Below, in pieces: positions 53,078 to 64,000 of a stretch of DNA of 64,000 nt. Each line of letters opens with the position of its first letter. The stretch's first letter is position 1. The notes under the pieces were generated by a model. That model was not told where the DNA came from and ran no database searches. It was given only the letters and a program-made list of their open reading frames with translations. The stretch is from Thermothelomyces thermophilus ATCC 42464 (Eukaryota; Ascomycota; Sordariomycetes; Sordariales; Chaetomiaceae). The position numbers and the translations under genes were made by a program. The stretch spans positions 186,001-250,000 of the forward strand of contig NC_016475.1 of assembly GCF_000226095.1 (NCBI RefSeq), in the 5' to 3' direction.

Positions 53078-54421
53078 TCACTTCTGTTCATCCTTTTGAC
53101 TTCCGCCGCCTTTTCCACTCTCATTTCCGCCCGAGTCCTTGTTACTGTCAAACGCCGCTCCATCCGCTTGACTGTCCCGCTCTTCCTTCTGCTCTTCCCC
53201 CTTCTTACGCGAGTCTGCCGCGCCGTCCTTCTCTGCCTGCTTCTTTTTCTCCTCTTCCTCCTTTCTGACCTTCTCTTCCTCTTCCTCCTTCTTTTTCTCT
53301 TCTTCCTGCTTTCTCTGCTCCTTGATCCTCTTCCTTTCGTCCTCCTCCTCCTTCGCCCAATCGCGATCCGAGCCGGCAGTGGGCTTTGCCCTGATCCGGC
53401 CGGCCAATTCGCCCGAAGACAGGTGCAGTCGTCCCTCGCCGACCTTCGCGCGGCCGATGAGGCTAATGACGAGAGCAATGCCCACTACCCCGGTAAGCAC
53501 AAACCGGTAGGACGCGTACCAGGTCGGAGTCCAGCCCTTGACGGTCGCCTGGGAATCGACATAGTACAGGACACAGAAGGCGGCAAACTGGGCGGTGAGC
53601 GCCCACTGGATGGGCATGAAGATCGTCGGCCATGCCACAGCCGGCGCTAGGACGCCAATTCCGTACCGCAGGCGCGCCCGGTTCTCGACAGTCTGCTTCT
53701 CGGCAAACTCCAGGCCCCAGTGTATCGCACCAAGGAACGAGATGATGACGGCTCCGTAGCCGACCTGAATCGGCTCCAGTATGTGCAGCCAGTGTGCGGC
53801 CTGCTCGTGGTTGAAAAGGAAGGCGTTGGCGAACCTCGACCGTGTCGGCCATTCATTGTTCAGGTTCCACGCCAGGACGAGAGTGGACAGGGAGGTAGCC
53901 AGGTAGGGCAACGTGCCGGCAAGACCGAGGGCGAACGGTACTCGCGGGACAGTAGCGAGCGCGAACGTCTCTTTGACAGTATTCTACAAGCATTGTAAGC
54001 CATGATCTGGGAGAACTTGGCACTGAATGGAACCCAGGAAGGACGGGGGCGATCATGAACGTACCAGGTCACCTCTCAACCCTGCCATGAGGTCCGGCTC
54101 TTCACTTGGTGGTGGTGCCTGACTTTTTTTGAAGACTTGCCGAACCGAGGAGGCGCGCGACACCTCTTCCGGGCGCGGCTCGAGCTTCTTCTTCGCCACC
54201 TGTTTCTCGAACTCTTTATCGATCTTGTTCGGCCGCAACGGCGGCTTCGTGGACATGACTGCGCGGAGCACGCTCGGGACATTCTGGCATGCGCTGGGAT
54301 GAAGGATCGGGACAGGACGTCTCGTGAAGGAAGCCGACGACCGCACGAGACCGGTTGCCGCAAGAGTCCGGGGGCGGATCGTCCTCAGTACCGGTGAAGC
54401 TCTCAACGGGGCCGGAATCAT
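53078..54421 (-). CDS. TMEM69/DUF3429-like mitochondrial membrane protein with charged tail
   Basis: Two exons, 54065-54421 and 53078-53983, joined across an 81-base intron, giving 420 residues. The N-terminus (MIPAPLRASPVLRTIRPRTL, rich in Arg, Ser, Ala) looks like a mitochondrial presequence. The membrane domain carries the DUF3429 marks VPRVPFALGLAGTLPYLATS and YGAVIISFLGAIHWGLEF, then WPTIFMPIQWALTAQFAAFC and WYASYRFVLTGVVGIALVIS. The family comprises small mitochondrial or bacterial inner-membrane proteins of four to five helices, with unknown biochemistry. Unusual here is the last 100 or so residues: a hydrophilic run of Lys/Glu/Arg (KEEEDERKRIKEQRKQEEE) predicted to be a long charged helix or coiled coil, ending in a Gly/Asp/Ser tail. 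It is divergent from VPS13, 1.4 kb apart. Family call good; role unknown. Confidence 0.83.
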
Positions 54422-55831
54422 GGTGGACTGTCCGGGCTTGGAACCTTGATCAACGAGGCAATGATGACTATTGAGCGGCGCAAAATGCCCGTTTTCGGGT
54501 CCAGAAATTTACCATGATAAAGCAAAACAGTTGCTAGATTCTCCCTTCGTCGAGATCTGGAGTAGAAAATGGGGAAAGGGCAAGAGCAATAAACCCGGGA
54601 AGAAAGTGTGTGCGGGGGCCGGGAGGTTGAACAGGGATCTCGAGAGCAGCAGGGTTTGGATCTACAGTTACGTTTTGTATCATCGCCTGGGAATTAGTGT
54701 TCTGCCTTTTGTCAAATGCCGTTGAGAATCCGGTATGTACAGTACGTGATTGCCAAACTGCTTCCAAGCTCTGTGCAGGTCCATGACAGGAGTGAGCTGT
54801 GAAAATACCAATGACGTAATGACTGGAATCGGTCCGCGCTGCCTAGCAATCCATGGCGGGGCAAGTTCTCTAGGCCAACCCTTGCCGTGAGATTAGGCAC
54901 CATACCGTACTGTAGTGTACAAGTATGTAATCTGTGCATACCCTGAAGCCGAATTTGATCTGGGCTACTTACACTTCGCAGAAGTACTTGAAAAGCGGGA
55001 GATATCGAGACAAATGCTGTGGGATTCCGGCGTTAGGCTAGTAGGAAATGCATCCCCTGTCAACCTAGCTGCTGAAGAGTCCTGTCTCATCTCGGATTGT
55101 AAAGGACCCAGCTTTCTCACCGCACTGCTGAGACTGTGTGCATACCAGTGAAGAAATCGCTTTTTGCGCAGCCCACGGCCAAAAAGCTTTACGTAGTAGT
55201 ATAGTCGTCCAAGACGAGTTAGCACCGAGCTTGGAAACTGCGTTTACCCCACTGGCGTCAATCTGTCCCCGCACCCTCCAGCGGCCCGCTTTTGGACCGC
55301 GGCCCAAGCTTCGGGCTCTTTCCACTTGCCTGAGCGTGGGCACCAACAATCCGTCCAGCCTGGCAGATGATACGTCGTCATCGGCGCCAACGCGAGGGTC
55401 TGCGGAAACTATACTACCGCTACTGTTGACCTTCGACGTTCCTCGGCTCCTTTTGTCTATACTCCGTTCCTGTACTCCAGCGACTCGTCGTTGCCATTCT
55501 TCAGTTGCTTCTAGTTCGCGCGTTTCGTGGCCTCCCTCTCTCTTCCCCGCCTCTAGACCTAGCTTTGGGTCTCGCTTCCTTTACTGACAGGGTCGGGTTG
55601 CACGTGTAGAGCTTCGATTTGATACAACGCCGTCTTTTTTTACGCCTTTCTAAGCTTGTTATAAACGCAACCGAAGATCTCATCGACGCGTTCCTCGACG
55701 ACAAGCGCACCCCGCAATAATCCTATTAACTACCCGTCTCCTTCAATTCCTGCCAATGTCGCCCCTGAAAACCGCACGATAAACGCCGATTCCGCTTCCC
55801 TCTGCCAGGGTTACGGCACCCCACTCTCAAC
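54422..55831. promoter_or_regulatory. Divergent promoter region of the TMEM69-like gene and VPS13
   Basis: 1.41 kb with no recognised gene; short frames only. From about 55390 to 55560 the plus strand is rich in C/T (CCTCTCTCTTCC-like), typical of a fungal transcription-start region, so the VPS13 leader may be a few hundred bases long. Confidence 0.4.
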
Positions 55832-58800
55832 ATGTTGGAAGGTCTGGTCGCGGGGCTTTTGAACCGCTTTCTGGGCATGTATGTGAAGAACTTCGACCCA
55901 ACACAGCTCAAGGTTGGCATCTGGTCCGGCGATGTCAAGCTGAGCAACCTTCAGCTGCGCCGGGAGGCCCTTGATCAGCTCAAGCTCCCCATCAATGTCG
56001 TCGAAGGTCACCTCGGCGAGCTCACCCTGATCATTCCTTGGTCCAACTTGCGCGGTGCTCCTGTCAAGGTCTTCATTGAAGATGTCTTTTTGCTGGCCTC
56101 CCCGAAGGAAGAGGCGGAGTACAATGAAGAGGAGGAGGCCCGCCGGAAACAACGGATCAAGATGGAAAAGCTGGATTCGGCAGAGCTGTTGAAGGAGAGG
56201 TCGCAGGAAGGTCTGAGCCAGGAGGAGCAGAAACGCACACAGAGCTTTACCGAGAGCCTGGTCACCAAGATCGTTGACAACCTGCAGGTCACGGTGAAGA
56301 ACATCCACGTGCGCTACGAGGATGCCATCTCCGCTCCCGGGCATCCGTTTGCCTTAGGCTTCACCCTCGAGGAGTTCAGTGCTGTCAGCACCGACGGTGA
56401 ATGGGCACCCACTTTCATCCAGGACTCGACCACAACAACGCACAAGCTTGCCACGCTGGAGTCATTAGCTGTGTACTGGAATACCGATACCAAGCTCATG
56501 GGCCCCGGTCGCGAGGCGCATACGCCCGGAGCCGAGGTGATGCCGCACGACGATATGCTCAAGAACTTCAAGACTATGATCGTGAGGAGCGATAATGACC
56601 TCTCTGCCAATCATCAGTTCATTCTGAAGCCTGTCTCGGGTCAGGCCAAGATCGAGCTTGACAAGACGGGAAATCCTCAGGCTCCCAAGTTCAAAGCCAA
56701 CCTGCTATTTGACGAGATCGGACTGGTTTTGGATGACCAGCAATACCGCGATGCCCTCATGATGGTTGACCTCTTCCACTACTTCATCCGCCACCAAGAG
56801 TACAAAAAGTACCAACCGAAAGGGGTTACGCCGAAGGAAGACCCCCGGGCGTGGCTCAGATTTGCCGGCGACGCGGTCCTCAGCAAGATCCACGAGCGGA
56901 ACCGGCGGTGGTCCTGGGATTACTTCAGGGAACGCAGGGATGACAGGCGTCGGTACATCGAGCTGTTCAAGAAGAGGAAGCAAAACCAGCAGTTGACGCC
57001 TGATGAGGCCGACGACATGAACAAGTTGGAATGGAAGCTCAGCTATGAGGACCTTCGTTTCTGGCGTTCCTTGGCCCGCAATCAGCTCAAGAAGGAGAAT
57101 GCCGAAGCGCTCAAGAATCGCCCGCCCGCTCAGGAACAGCAACAGCAGGGCTGGCTGTCCTGGGTGTGGGGCGCTAAGCCGCAGCAGACGGAGAAGCAGG
57201 ACGAGATGGAGAATACCGAGATCACGGAGGAGCAGCGCAAGGAGCTCTACGAAGTCATCGATTGGGACGAGAAGGCTGCGCTTGCTACAGAAGTCGACGT
57301 GCCCCGCGATATCGTTAAGCTGCAGATTGAGACCTCCCTCAGCACTGGCAGCTTCACACTCAAACAAAACCCGCATGGCAACACCAGGGATCTCGTCAGC
57401 CTTCATTTTGACGTCTTCAAAGCCAGGGGCCTCAAACGCCCAGACTCTTTCCTGATTGACCTGAGTTTGGGTGGGTTGCGTGTCAATGACGGCACAACCG
57501 AAAAGAGCTTGTACAAGGAGATTGTCCGGGTCAAGGACGCGCCGACTAGAAATGCCCAGAAACGGCTGTCGATCGCCGAGCTGGAGCAGGCCGGCGACGA
57601 GGCCTTCTTCCACTTCCAGCTCGAGCAGAACCCCCTGGACGGCCGGGGCGACGTTGCCGTGACCGCAAAGCTGAAGCCGCTCGAGATTGTCTGGAACCCA
57701 AACGTCGTCGTGGGAGTCGCCGACTTCTTCAGACCACCAGAGCGCCACATGGAGTCTATCACTGCGCTCATGGAGACGGCCGGCGCCACGGTCGAAGGTA
57801 TCCGCGAGCAGACCAGGGCTGGGCTTCAATTCGCCCTTGAAGAGCACAAGACTGTCAATGCCAAGCTGGACCTGCAGGCTCCTCTCATCATCATCCCGGA
57901 AACCGTCACCAGCCAGAACACGGCTTGCGTGATTCTCGACGCGGGCCACATTAGTGTCACCAGCGAGCTAGTGGACAGGGAGACATCAAAGGAAGTCCAG
58001 TCTAAGCAATCCGAAGCATATGCCGAGCAGGATCTCGGGCGCCTGGAGACTTTGATGTACGACCGGTTCCTCGTCAAGTTGACATCAACCCAAGTCTTGA
58101 TCGGGCCGTCTGTCGAGGAAACAAAACAACAATTGGTGGCGAAGGATGACCAACGTATGCTCCACATCGTCGACAAGATCAACGTTGACTTTGTTGTCGA
58201 GACATCGATCCTCCCCAAAGCCCCAAACCTCACCAAGCTCAAGGTGTCGGGCCACATGCCCATGCTTCAGGTCAGTGCGTCGGACGCCAAGTACAAAGCG
58301 CTGATGCGGATCATCGACGTCGCGATACCCAGGCTTGGTGGAGATCAAACCCAGCCACCGCAAGGCCACATCACTGCGCCCGGGCGACCGCGGGCCGAGA
58401 GCACCACTTCCCTACAATCGCGGAGGCGTAGCGACAGGAGGCTCTCACAACTGGGTCTTCCATTCGCAACACAACAACAGGAAGCGATCGTGATTGATGA
58501 CGACGAGCTTGACGACGAGGACGACAAGTTTGAAGATGCCAAGGATGGCTTTCCGGACGAGCAATTGCGAGTTCAACAGCGCATCTTCGAATTCAACTTT
58601 ACGGTCGACAAGCTGCGTGGTTCGCTTTATCGAAGCGATCCTGGTAGGCAGCGACCTGACCAGCTGCTTGTCGAGCTCGTCGCTGAGCGTTTTGGGGTCG
58701 AGTTCCGCTTGCGGCCTTTCGACATGGGTGCCGAGGTGTCACTGGGTTCCGTTACTGTCGACGATTTCGTCGAGAATCCACCGGCCGAGTTTAAGTCGAT

Positions 58801-61800
58801 CGTATCGTCAGGTGATGTCGAGGACAGGCAGCAGGCAAGGGACCTTGTCCACGTCCGATTTGTCCGAGTCCAAAAGGAGTCGCCAGAGTTTATGACGGTG
58901 TACGACGGCGTCGAGACCAATGTCGACGTCGCCATTTCCACCATCAATCTTGTGGTCACCCGAAAGACGCTGCTCACCCTGCTGGACTTCATTCTCGTCA
59001 CTTTCACCAACAACCAGTCCGCCAATGGGCCTTCCGCTTCCCAGAAGACAATTACTGACCAAGACTTGGCGACCGATGCTGAGCTTGAACCACTTTCACC
59101 GGTCGAGCAGCCTGAGGGCGGTGCCATCAGGGTCAAGGTAGATCTCAAGAGTATCCGGCTGATACTGAATAACGATGGCATTCGGCTAGCCACCTTGTCC
59201 TTCAACCACGCCGATGCTGCCGTTTTCTTGCTTGGACGCTGCATGCGCGTCTCGACAAAGCTTGGCGACCTGAGCTTGGTGGACGATGTGAACCTCGGGA
59301 CTTCGGAAGACTCGAGCCTGCGCCAGCTTGTGGCCATCCAAGGCGACGAGCTTGCCGATTTTCGCTACGAGACTTTCGACCTATCAAAACCCGAACGATA
59401 CCCCGGATACGACTCGTCTATCTTCTTACGCGCCGGGTCAGTCAAGGTTAACTTCGTCGAGGAGCCGTTCCGCAAGATCGTCAACTTCCTGGTCAAGTTT
59501 GGCAAGATGCAGGCCATCTACAACGCCGCGCGCCAGGCTGCCGCCAACCAAGCGAATCAGCTGCAGCAGAGCCAGGGCCGCATCAAGTTCGATGTCGTTG
59601 TCAAAACGCCCATCGTTGTCTTCCCGCGCATCGTGGTTTCTGAAAGACCGAAGCGGGACCTTATCACGGCCTATCTCGGGGAGATCTACGCCCAGAACAA
59701 ATTCGCACCACTCGACGACTCGAAAGATTCGGAAATCGCCATGAAGCTCTCGGCTGGAATTCGCAATATCAGACTGACATCCAGTTTCCACTACAGCCAT
59801 GACCGTGAGGAAGAATTGGAGCTTATTGATCATGTCGACCTCGGATTCAAGATCACGTACGCCGAGCACAAGGACGGCGTGATGCGGCCAGACCTAGAGG
59901 TGCAAGGCTCCATGACCGATTTCAATCTTCGCATCACCCCTTACCAGCTCAGATCTCTCCTCGAGATCTCCCAATCGGTCCCGGCCGCCTTCTCCGGCGA
60001 TGTGGAACAGCACACCGCGGATGCCGAGCGAGATGTTGGCGGTGCGACGCTAGAGCGTGCGAGAACGACGCCCGGTTATGGGGGGGGAAACACAAATGAG
60101 CAGCTGATCGACATGAATCCTGAGCTTGAGACACACGGGGAAGCCTGGACCAAGCTGGACCTCGTCTTCACGGTGAATGAGATCGGCTTAGAGCTCATCA
60201 ACGCCTCGGAGGATTCTCCTGTTGGTGATCTGGATGCGGCCAGCTTGTCGAAGTTCAGTCTCAACTCCACCCGCCTGAAGACCCGGATGGACTCCAATGG
60301 CAGCGTGGAGGCCGAGTTTGTCGTCCAGGCCCTTACGATCTACGACACGCGCCAACACGGAGCGAACAAGTTCCGAAAAATCATGACCAGCGGCAATACC
60401 GGAGTTGAGCAGCTTATGGCCAGCATTACTATGGCCGGTGGCAAAGACAGAAACGTTATTGCCATGGTTGCCATTGACAGCCCTCGCTTCATCTTTGCGC
60501 TCGACTACCTCTTCGCTGTCCAGAAGTTCATCACTATTGGAACGCAAACTCCTCCCGAGCCGGATGTTCCCGAGAAGAGCCCCTTGGAAACACCCGAGGA
60601 AATGAGCGACGTAGAGTCTGTGCAAGCCAATTTCTCCGGCGAGGGCTCGGAAAGTAGCAGCAGCCGCGTTGCTCAACCGAGGCTCCAGGGTGAACCCAAG
60701 AAGGATGAGCCACAGTTGAGGCTCGCCTATCGGGTCAATATCGTGGATGCCCAAGTCATCTTAATCGCCAACCCACTGAGTGCCAGTTCCGAAGCCATTG
60801 TCTTGGGGACAAAACAAGTAATCCTCTCCCAGCAGCATGCACTCACTTTCCAGGTTTCCCAGTGCGGAATGTACCTCTGCCGCATGGATCGGTTTGCCGA
60901 CTCCCGCTTGAGGATCATTGATGACTTCTCGTTACAGTTGTCAATGGACAACTCACAACCGTCGACTACGAAGATCCATGCTGACATTGAGCCCCTTATC
61001 CTTCGACTATCGCTGCGGGATATACTCCTTGTCATGCAGACAATTGCCAGAGCCTCAGAACTGTCAGGCGGTACCGCCACCGACGAGACAATACATTCCG
61101 AGCAGAAAGCCAGACAATTGAGGGCACCTAACCTTAAACAGAGGCCAACAAGCGGCAGAGCTTCGTCAAGCTTGGCAACGAGGACAGGACGAGCAAGCAA
61201 AAGCGTGGGCAGTATCTCGCACGGGGCTGCAGTACCGCCTCCTCACGACATCGTCAAACCCCCTCAAAGACAGGAAGAACTCACTGTCACGTTTGACGGA
61301 ATAAGGGTCGTGCTTCTAGGCGATGTTCATGAACTGCCCATTCTCGATATGAGCGTCAAGGACTTTACCGCCAGCGCCGCGAACTGGACCTCGGATTTGA
61401 GAGCCGAAACTGCTCTGGAGATGTACACCAACATTTACAATTTTGCCAAGTCGGCGTGGGAACCCTTGATTGAGCCGTGGCAGGTCGGCTTTGGAGTGGC
61501 GCGCGACCAGAGGAACGGCGTCATGTCCGTCGAAATGTCGTCTAAGCGCACCTTTGACATCACAATCACCACAGCCAGTATTGCTCTGCTCTCCAAGTCA
61601 TTTGCTTTCTTCTCTCAGGACCAGGATGTCCTCGGCAAGCCCCGCGGCGTCGAGGCCCCTTACCGTATCCGGAACTACACCGGCTTCGATGTCATCGTTC
61701 ATGCCAAGCGACAAAGCAGCGAAGAGGTCACCACTCTGCGTCTTACTGACGGACAAGAAGTTCCGTGGAGTTTTGAAGACTGGGAGAAATCGCGAGAGAA

Positions 61801-64000
61801 CTTGCTGCGGACCGAGGGCGCCGGCGCAAACAGTGTATCAGTCCAACTCGATGGCAGCGGATTCGACATGGTCAAGAACATCCGGCTGTCGCGCGAGGGC
61901 GAGTTTCTATATGCCCTGAAGCCGAGGACCGACGGGGTCTTGCACAAGCTGCTCGTCGACGTCAAACTGGGTACTGACAATGTCAAGTATGTCACTCTGC
62001 GCAGCCCTTTGCTGGTAGAAAACGAAACCGACCTCCCCGTGGAGCTTGGGGTGTATGATGCCCACGACGGCCATTTACTCAAGATTGAAAAAATCGCACC
62101 TGGTGAGAGCAGGCCGGCGCCTGTCGGGGCGGCATATCTGAAGAGCCTGCTGGTCCGTCCGGATCCGGGCTTCGGTTACAACTGGAGCACCGACACACTC
62201 TGGTGGAGGGATCTTCTCCGACGCCCTATCAAGACCCTGGTGTGTAAGGGGGAACATGGCGACCCTTTCTACTTTCAGATGTGCGCGCGGTGGGACAAAT
62301 CAAACCCAGTGACCAGGTATTACGCCCTTCCATGTTCTTGTTCTATCCGGTCCCGGTAGACGCAGCTAACCTTGAACAGAAATTATCCTTATTTGCGCCT
62401 CAAGCTCTCTGCGCCCGTCACCCTCGAAAACCTGCTACCCTACGACTTTAAGTACCGGATCTACGATAAGAACACGAAACGGGACTGGTCGAATTTCTTG
62501 CGCAAGGGGGGCGTCAGCCCTGTTCATGTCGTGGAGTTGTCCCATCTCCTCCTCCTCAGCGTCGATATGCAAGACACCCTTTTCAAGCCGAGCGAGTTTG
62601 CCATCATAAACGCTGGTTCGGCGGAGGACTTCAAGAAGGAGACACATCTCGTGTGTCGTGACGATGCCGGCATGTCCTTGAATCTCAAACTGCACTACTT
62701 CCGGGTCCCCGACAGCGGGGGCGCCTTCAAGGTCACGGTCTACAGCCCCTACGTCATTCTGAACAAAACCGGGCTGGGCGTGAGCATTCGCTCCAAGGGC
62801 TTTATGCAGCAGGCGAAGGCCGCGGCGGGCCAGCCGCTCATCGATCTTTCTGATGGGACCGAACGAAAGACGCCGCCAATCATGTTCTCATTCAACAACG
62901 ACGACCACAGGAACAGAGCCACTATCAAGGTCGGTGAGTCCGAGTGGAGCAAACCGCAAAGTTTCGATGCAATTGGAAGCACCACCGAGGTGGTGCTTCA
63001 TTCTGCGGGAAAGAACGCGGAGATCCATCTCGGTGTCACTGTTGAATCGGGCCTGGGCAAGTACAAACTGGTCAAGACCGTCACGCTGGCTCCGAGATAC
63101 GTCATCCAGAACAAGCTCGGAGAAGACATCAACATCCGCGAACCAAGTTCCTCCACCCTGATTCCGCTCAAGGCGGGCTCGCTCAAACCGCTCCATTATC
63201 TTCACAGGGGCGGAGTCAAGCAGCTCTGCTTATGCTACCCTGGCTTCGACAACCAGTGGACGGCGCCCTTCAACATCTCTGATCTTGGAATTACACATAT
63301 CAAGATTGCCAGGGCAGGACAGCGCCAACGGCTTATCCGGATCGAGACTCTGATGGAGGACGCAACGATATTCCTCAATCTCAGCATGGAGCAAAGAAGC
63401 TGGCCGTTCTCAATGCGCAACGAGAGTGATACCGAGTTCACTTTCTACCAAGCCAACCCCAACATCGATGATGACGGGACCGAGGATCGATCTGGCTGGC
63501 GACCGGTTAGGTACCGCCTTCCTCCACGCAGCATCATGCCTTATGCCTGGGACTTCCCCGCAGTCAAGGTCAAAGAGTTGTGCATCAGCGCCTACAACAA
63601 GGAGCGGCACGTCAAGCTAGCCGAGATCGGCAACCTTATGCCCATGAAGTTTGTGGGCGCAAACGGCCAGGCAAAAATCATTGACATCAATGTAACTGCT
63701 GATGGGCCGACACAGACTCTGATTCTTTCCAACTTTAAGCAGTCCAAGAGTCTCTACCGGCAGCGATCCAACGCAGGGTCAGGCAGCAGTCGCGAGGGAT
63801 TCGAGGCGAAGGCGCTCGATATCAACACCACTTTCAGCGCGCAATTGCGCCTTTCCGGCATTGGTATCTCGCTCATCAATTCACAACTCAAAGAGCTGGC
63901 CTACCTCACCTTCCGGGATGTCCAGCTCCGGTACAGCGACTCGCCCATGTACCAGACAGTGAGCCTTGCGGTGAAGTGGATCCAGGTCGACAACCAGCTC
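55832..64000 (+). CDS. VPS13: VPS13 bridge-like lipid transfer protein, 3' end outside window
   Basis: Exon 1 runs 55832-62316. A 63-base intron (62317-62379, branch GCTAAC, acceptor ACAG) leads to exon 2 from 62380, still open at the right edge. About 2,700 of an expected 3,100-3,200 residues are visible. The N-terminus MLEGLVAGLLNRFLGMYVKN, then VGIWSGDVKLSNLQLRREAL and IIPWSNLRGAPVKVFIEDVF, is the classic chorein domain. It is followed by the repeating groove segments (for example FRKIVNFLVKFGKMQAIYNA) and, in exon 2, the VAB/SHR-binding beta region (NLLPYDFKYRIYDKNTKRDW, WTAPFNISDLGI, SWPFSMRNESDTEF). Acidic linkers (DDDELDDEDDKFED) occur as in orthologs. Known orthologs sit at contact sites between the endoplasmic reticulum, vacuole, mitochondria and prospore membrane, and move lipids along a hydrophobic channel. 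Missing from the window are the ATG2-C-like helices and PH domain. Identification is secure. Confidence 0.96.

Noticed and set aside
1-64000. CRISPR arrays, retroelements, complete DNA transposons and rRNA genes
   Set aside because: None seen: no spaced direct repeats, long terminal repeats, transposase or reverse transcriptase motifs, or rRNA-like stretches were recognised.

Overview
The window is nuclear DNA of a filamentous ascomycete, most probably a sordariomycete close to the Sordariales. The grounds are short introns (about 45-160 bases) with GTAAGT-type donors and CTAAC/CTGAC branch sites, GC-rich third codon positions inside genes, AT-rich spacers, and fungus-specific families: a secreted GH5 cellulase, ACS-type permeases and FTA2-like proteins. 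Splice junctions given here were worked out by eye from frame continuity, splice consensus and family motifs. None was checked by alignment or transcripts.

Layout. 0-6.2 kb, all on the minus strand: an FTA2/kinase-like gene running off the left edge, a seven-exon secreted GH5 endoglucanase with carbon-repressor-like promoter motifs, and a decayed GT31-type glycosyltransferase. 7-16.2 kb, plus strand: a single-pass membrane protein, a TCP11/SOK1-family protein and an M1 aminopeptidase with two plausible start codons. 16.2-21.2 kb is gene-poor and holds one possible decayed reading frame. 21.2-30.9 kb: a DUF1479 protein, an orphan multi-pass membrane protein, an MFS transporter and an orphan soluble protein. 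31-35.8 kb: an allantoate-permease-like (ACS) transporter divergent from an intronless, very GC-rich Gfo/Idh/MocA oxidoreductase. 37-45.1 kb: a small His/Gln-rich protein, about 5 kb without a clear gene, and a ten-exon pantothenate-type transporter. 45-50.6 kb: a spacer holding the 3' remnant of an alpha/beta-hydrolase gene, then an FAD monooxygenase. 51-64 kb: an orphan gene, then a mitochondrial TMEM69/DUF3429-like gene divergent from VPS13, which runs off the right edge.

How the genes relate. Housekeeping genes (TCP11, aminopeptidase, DUF1479, TMEM69-like, VPS13) flank a nutrient-scavenging set: cellulase, three MFS transporters, a sugar-type dehydrogenase and a monooxygenase. The clearest candidate functional pair is the ACS transporter and the Gfo/Idh/MocA enzyme, which share a 1.4 kb intergenic region. 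No known secondary-metabolite backbone gene, CRISPR array, retroelement or complete transposon was recognised.

The most notable pattern is decay. The GT31 gene, the hydrolase remnant and the possible remnant near 17.9 kb are each interrupted only by TAG codons within otherwise readable frames. That is what C-to-T change at CpA, as in repeat-induced point mutation (RIP), would leave in CAG and TGG codons. The link to RIP is an inference.
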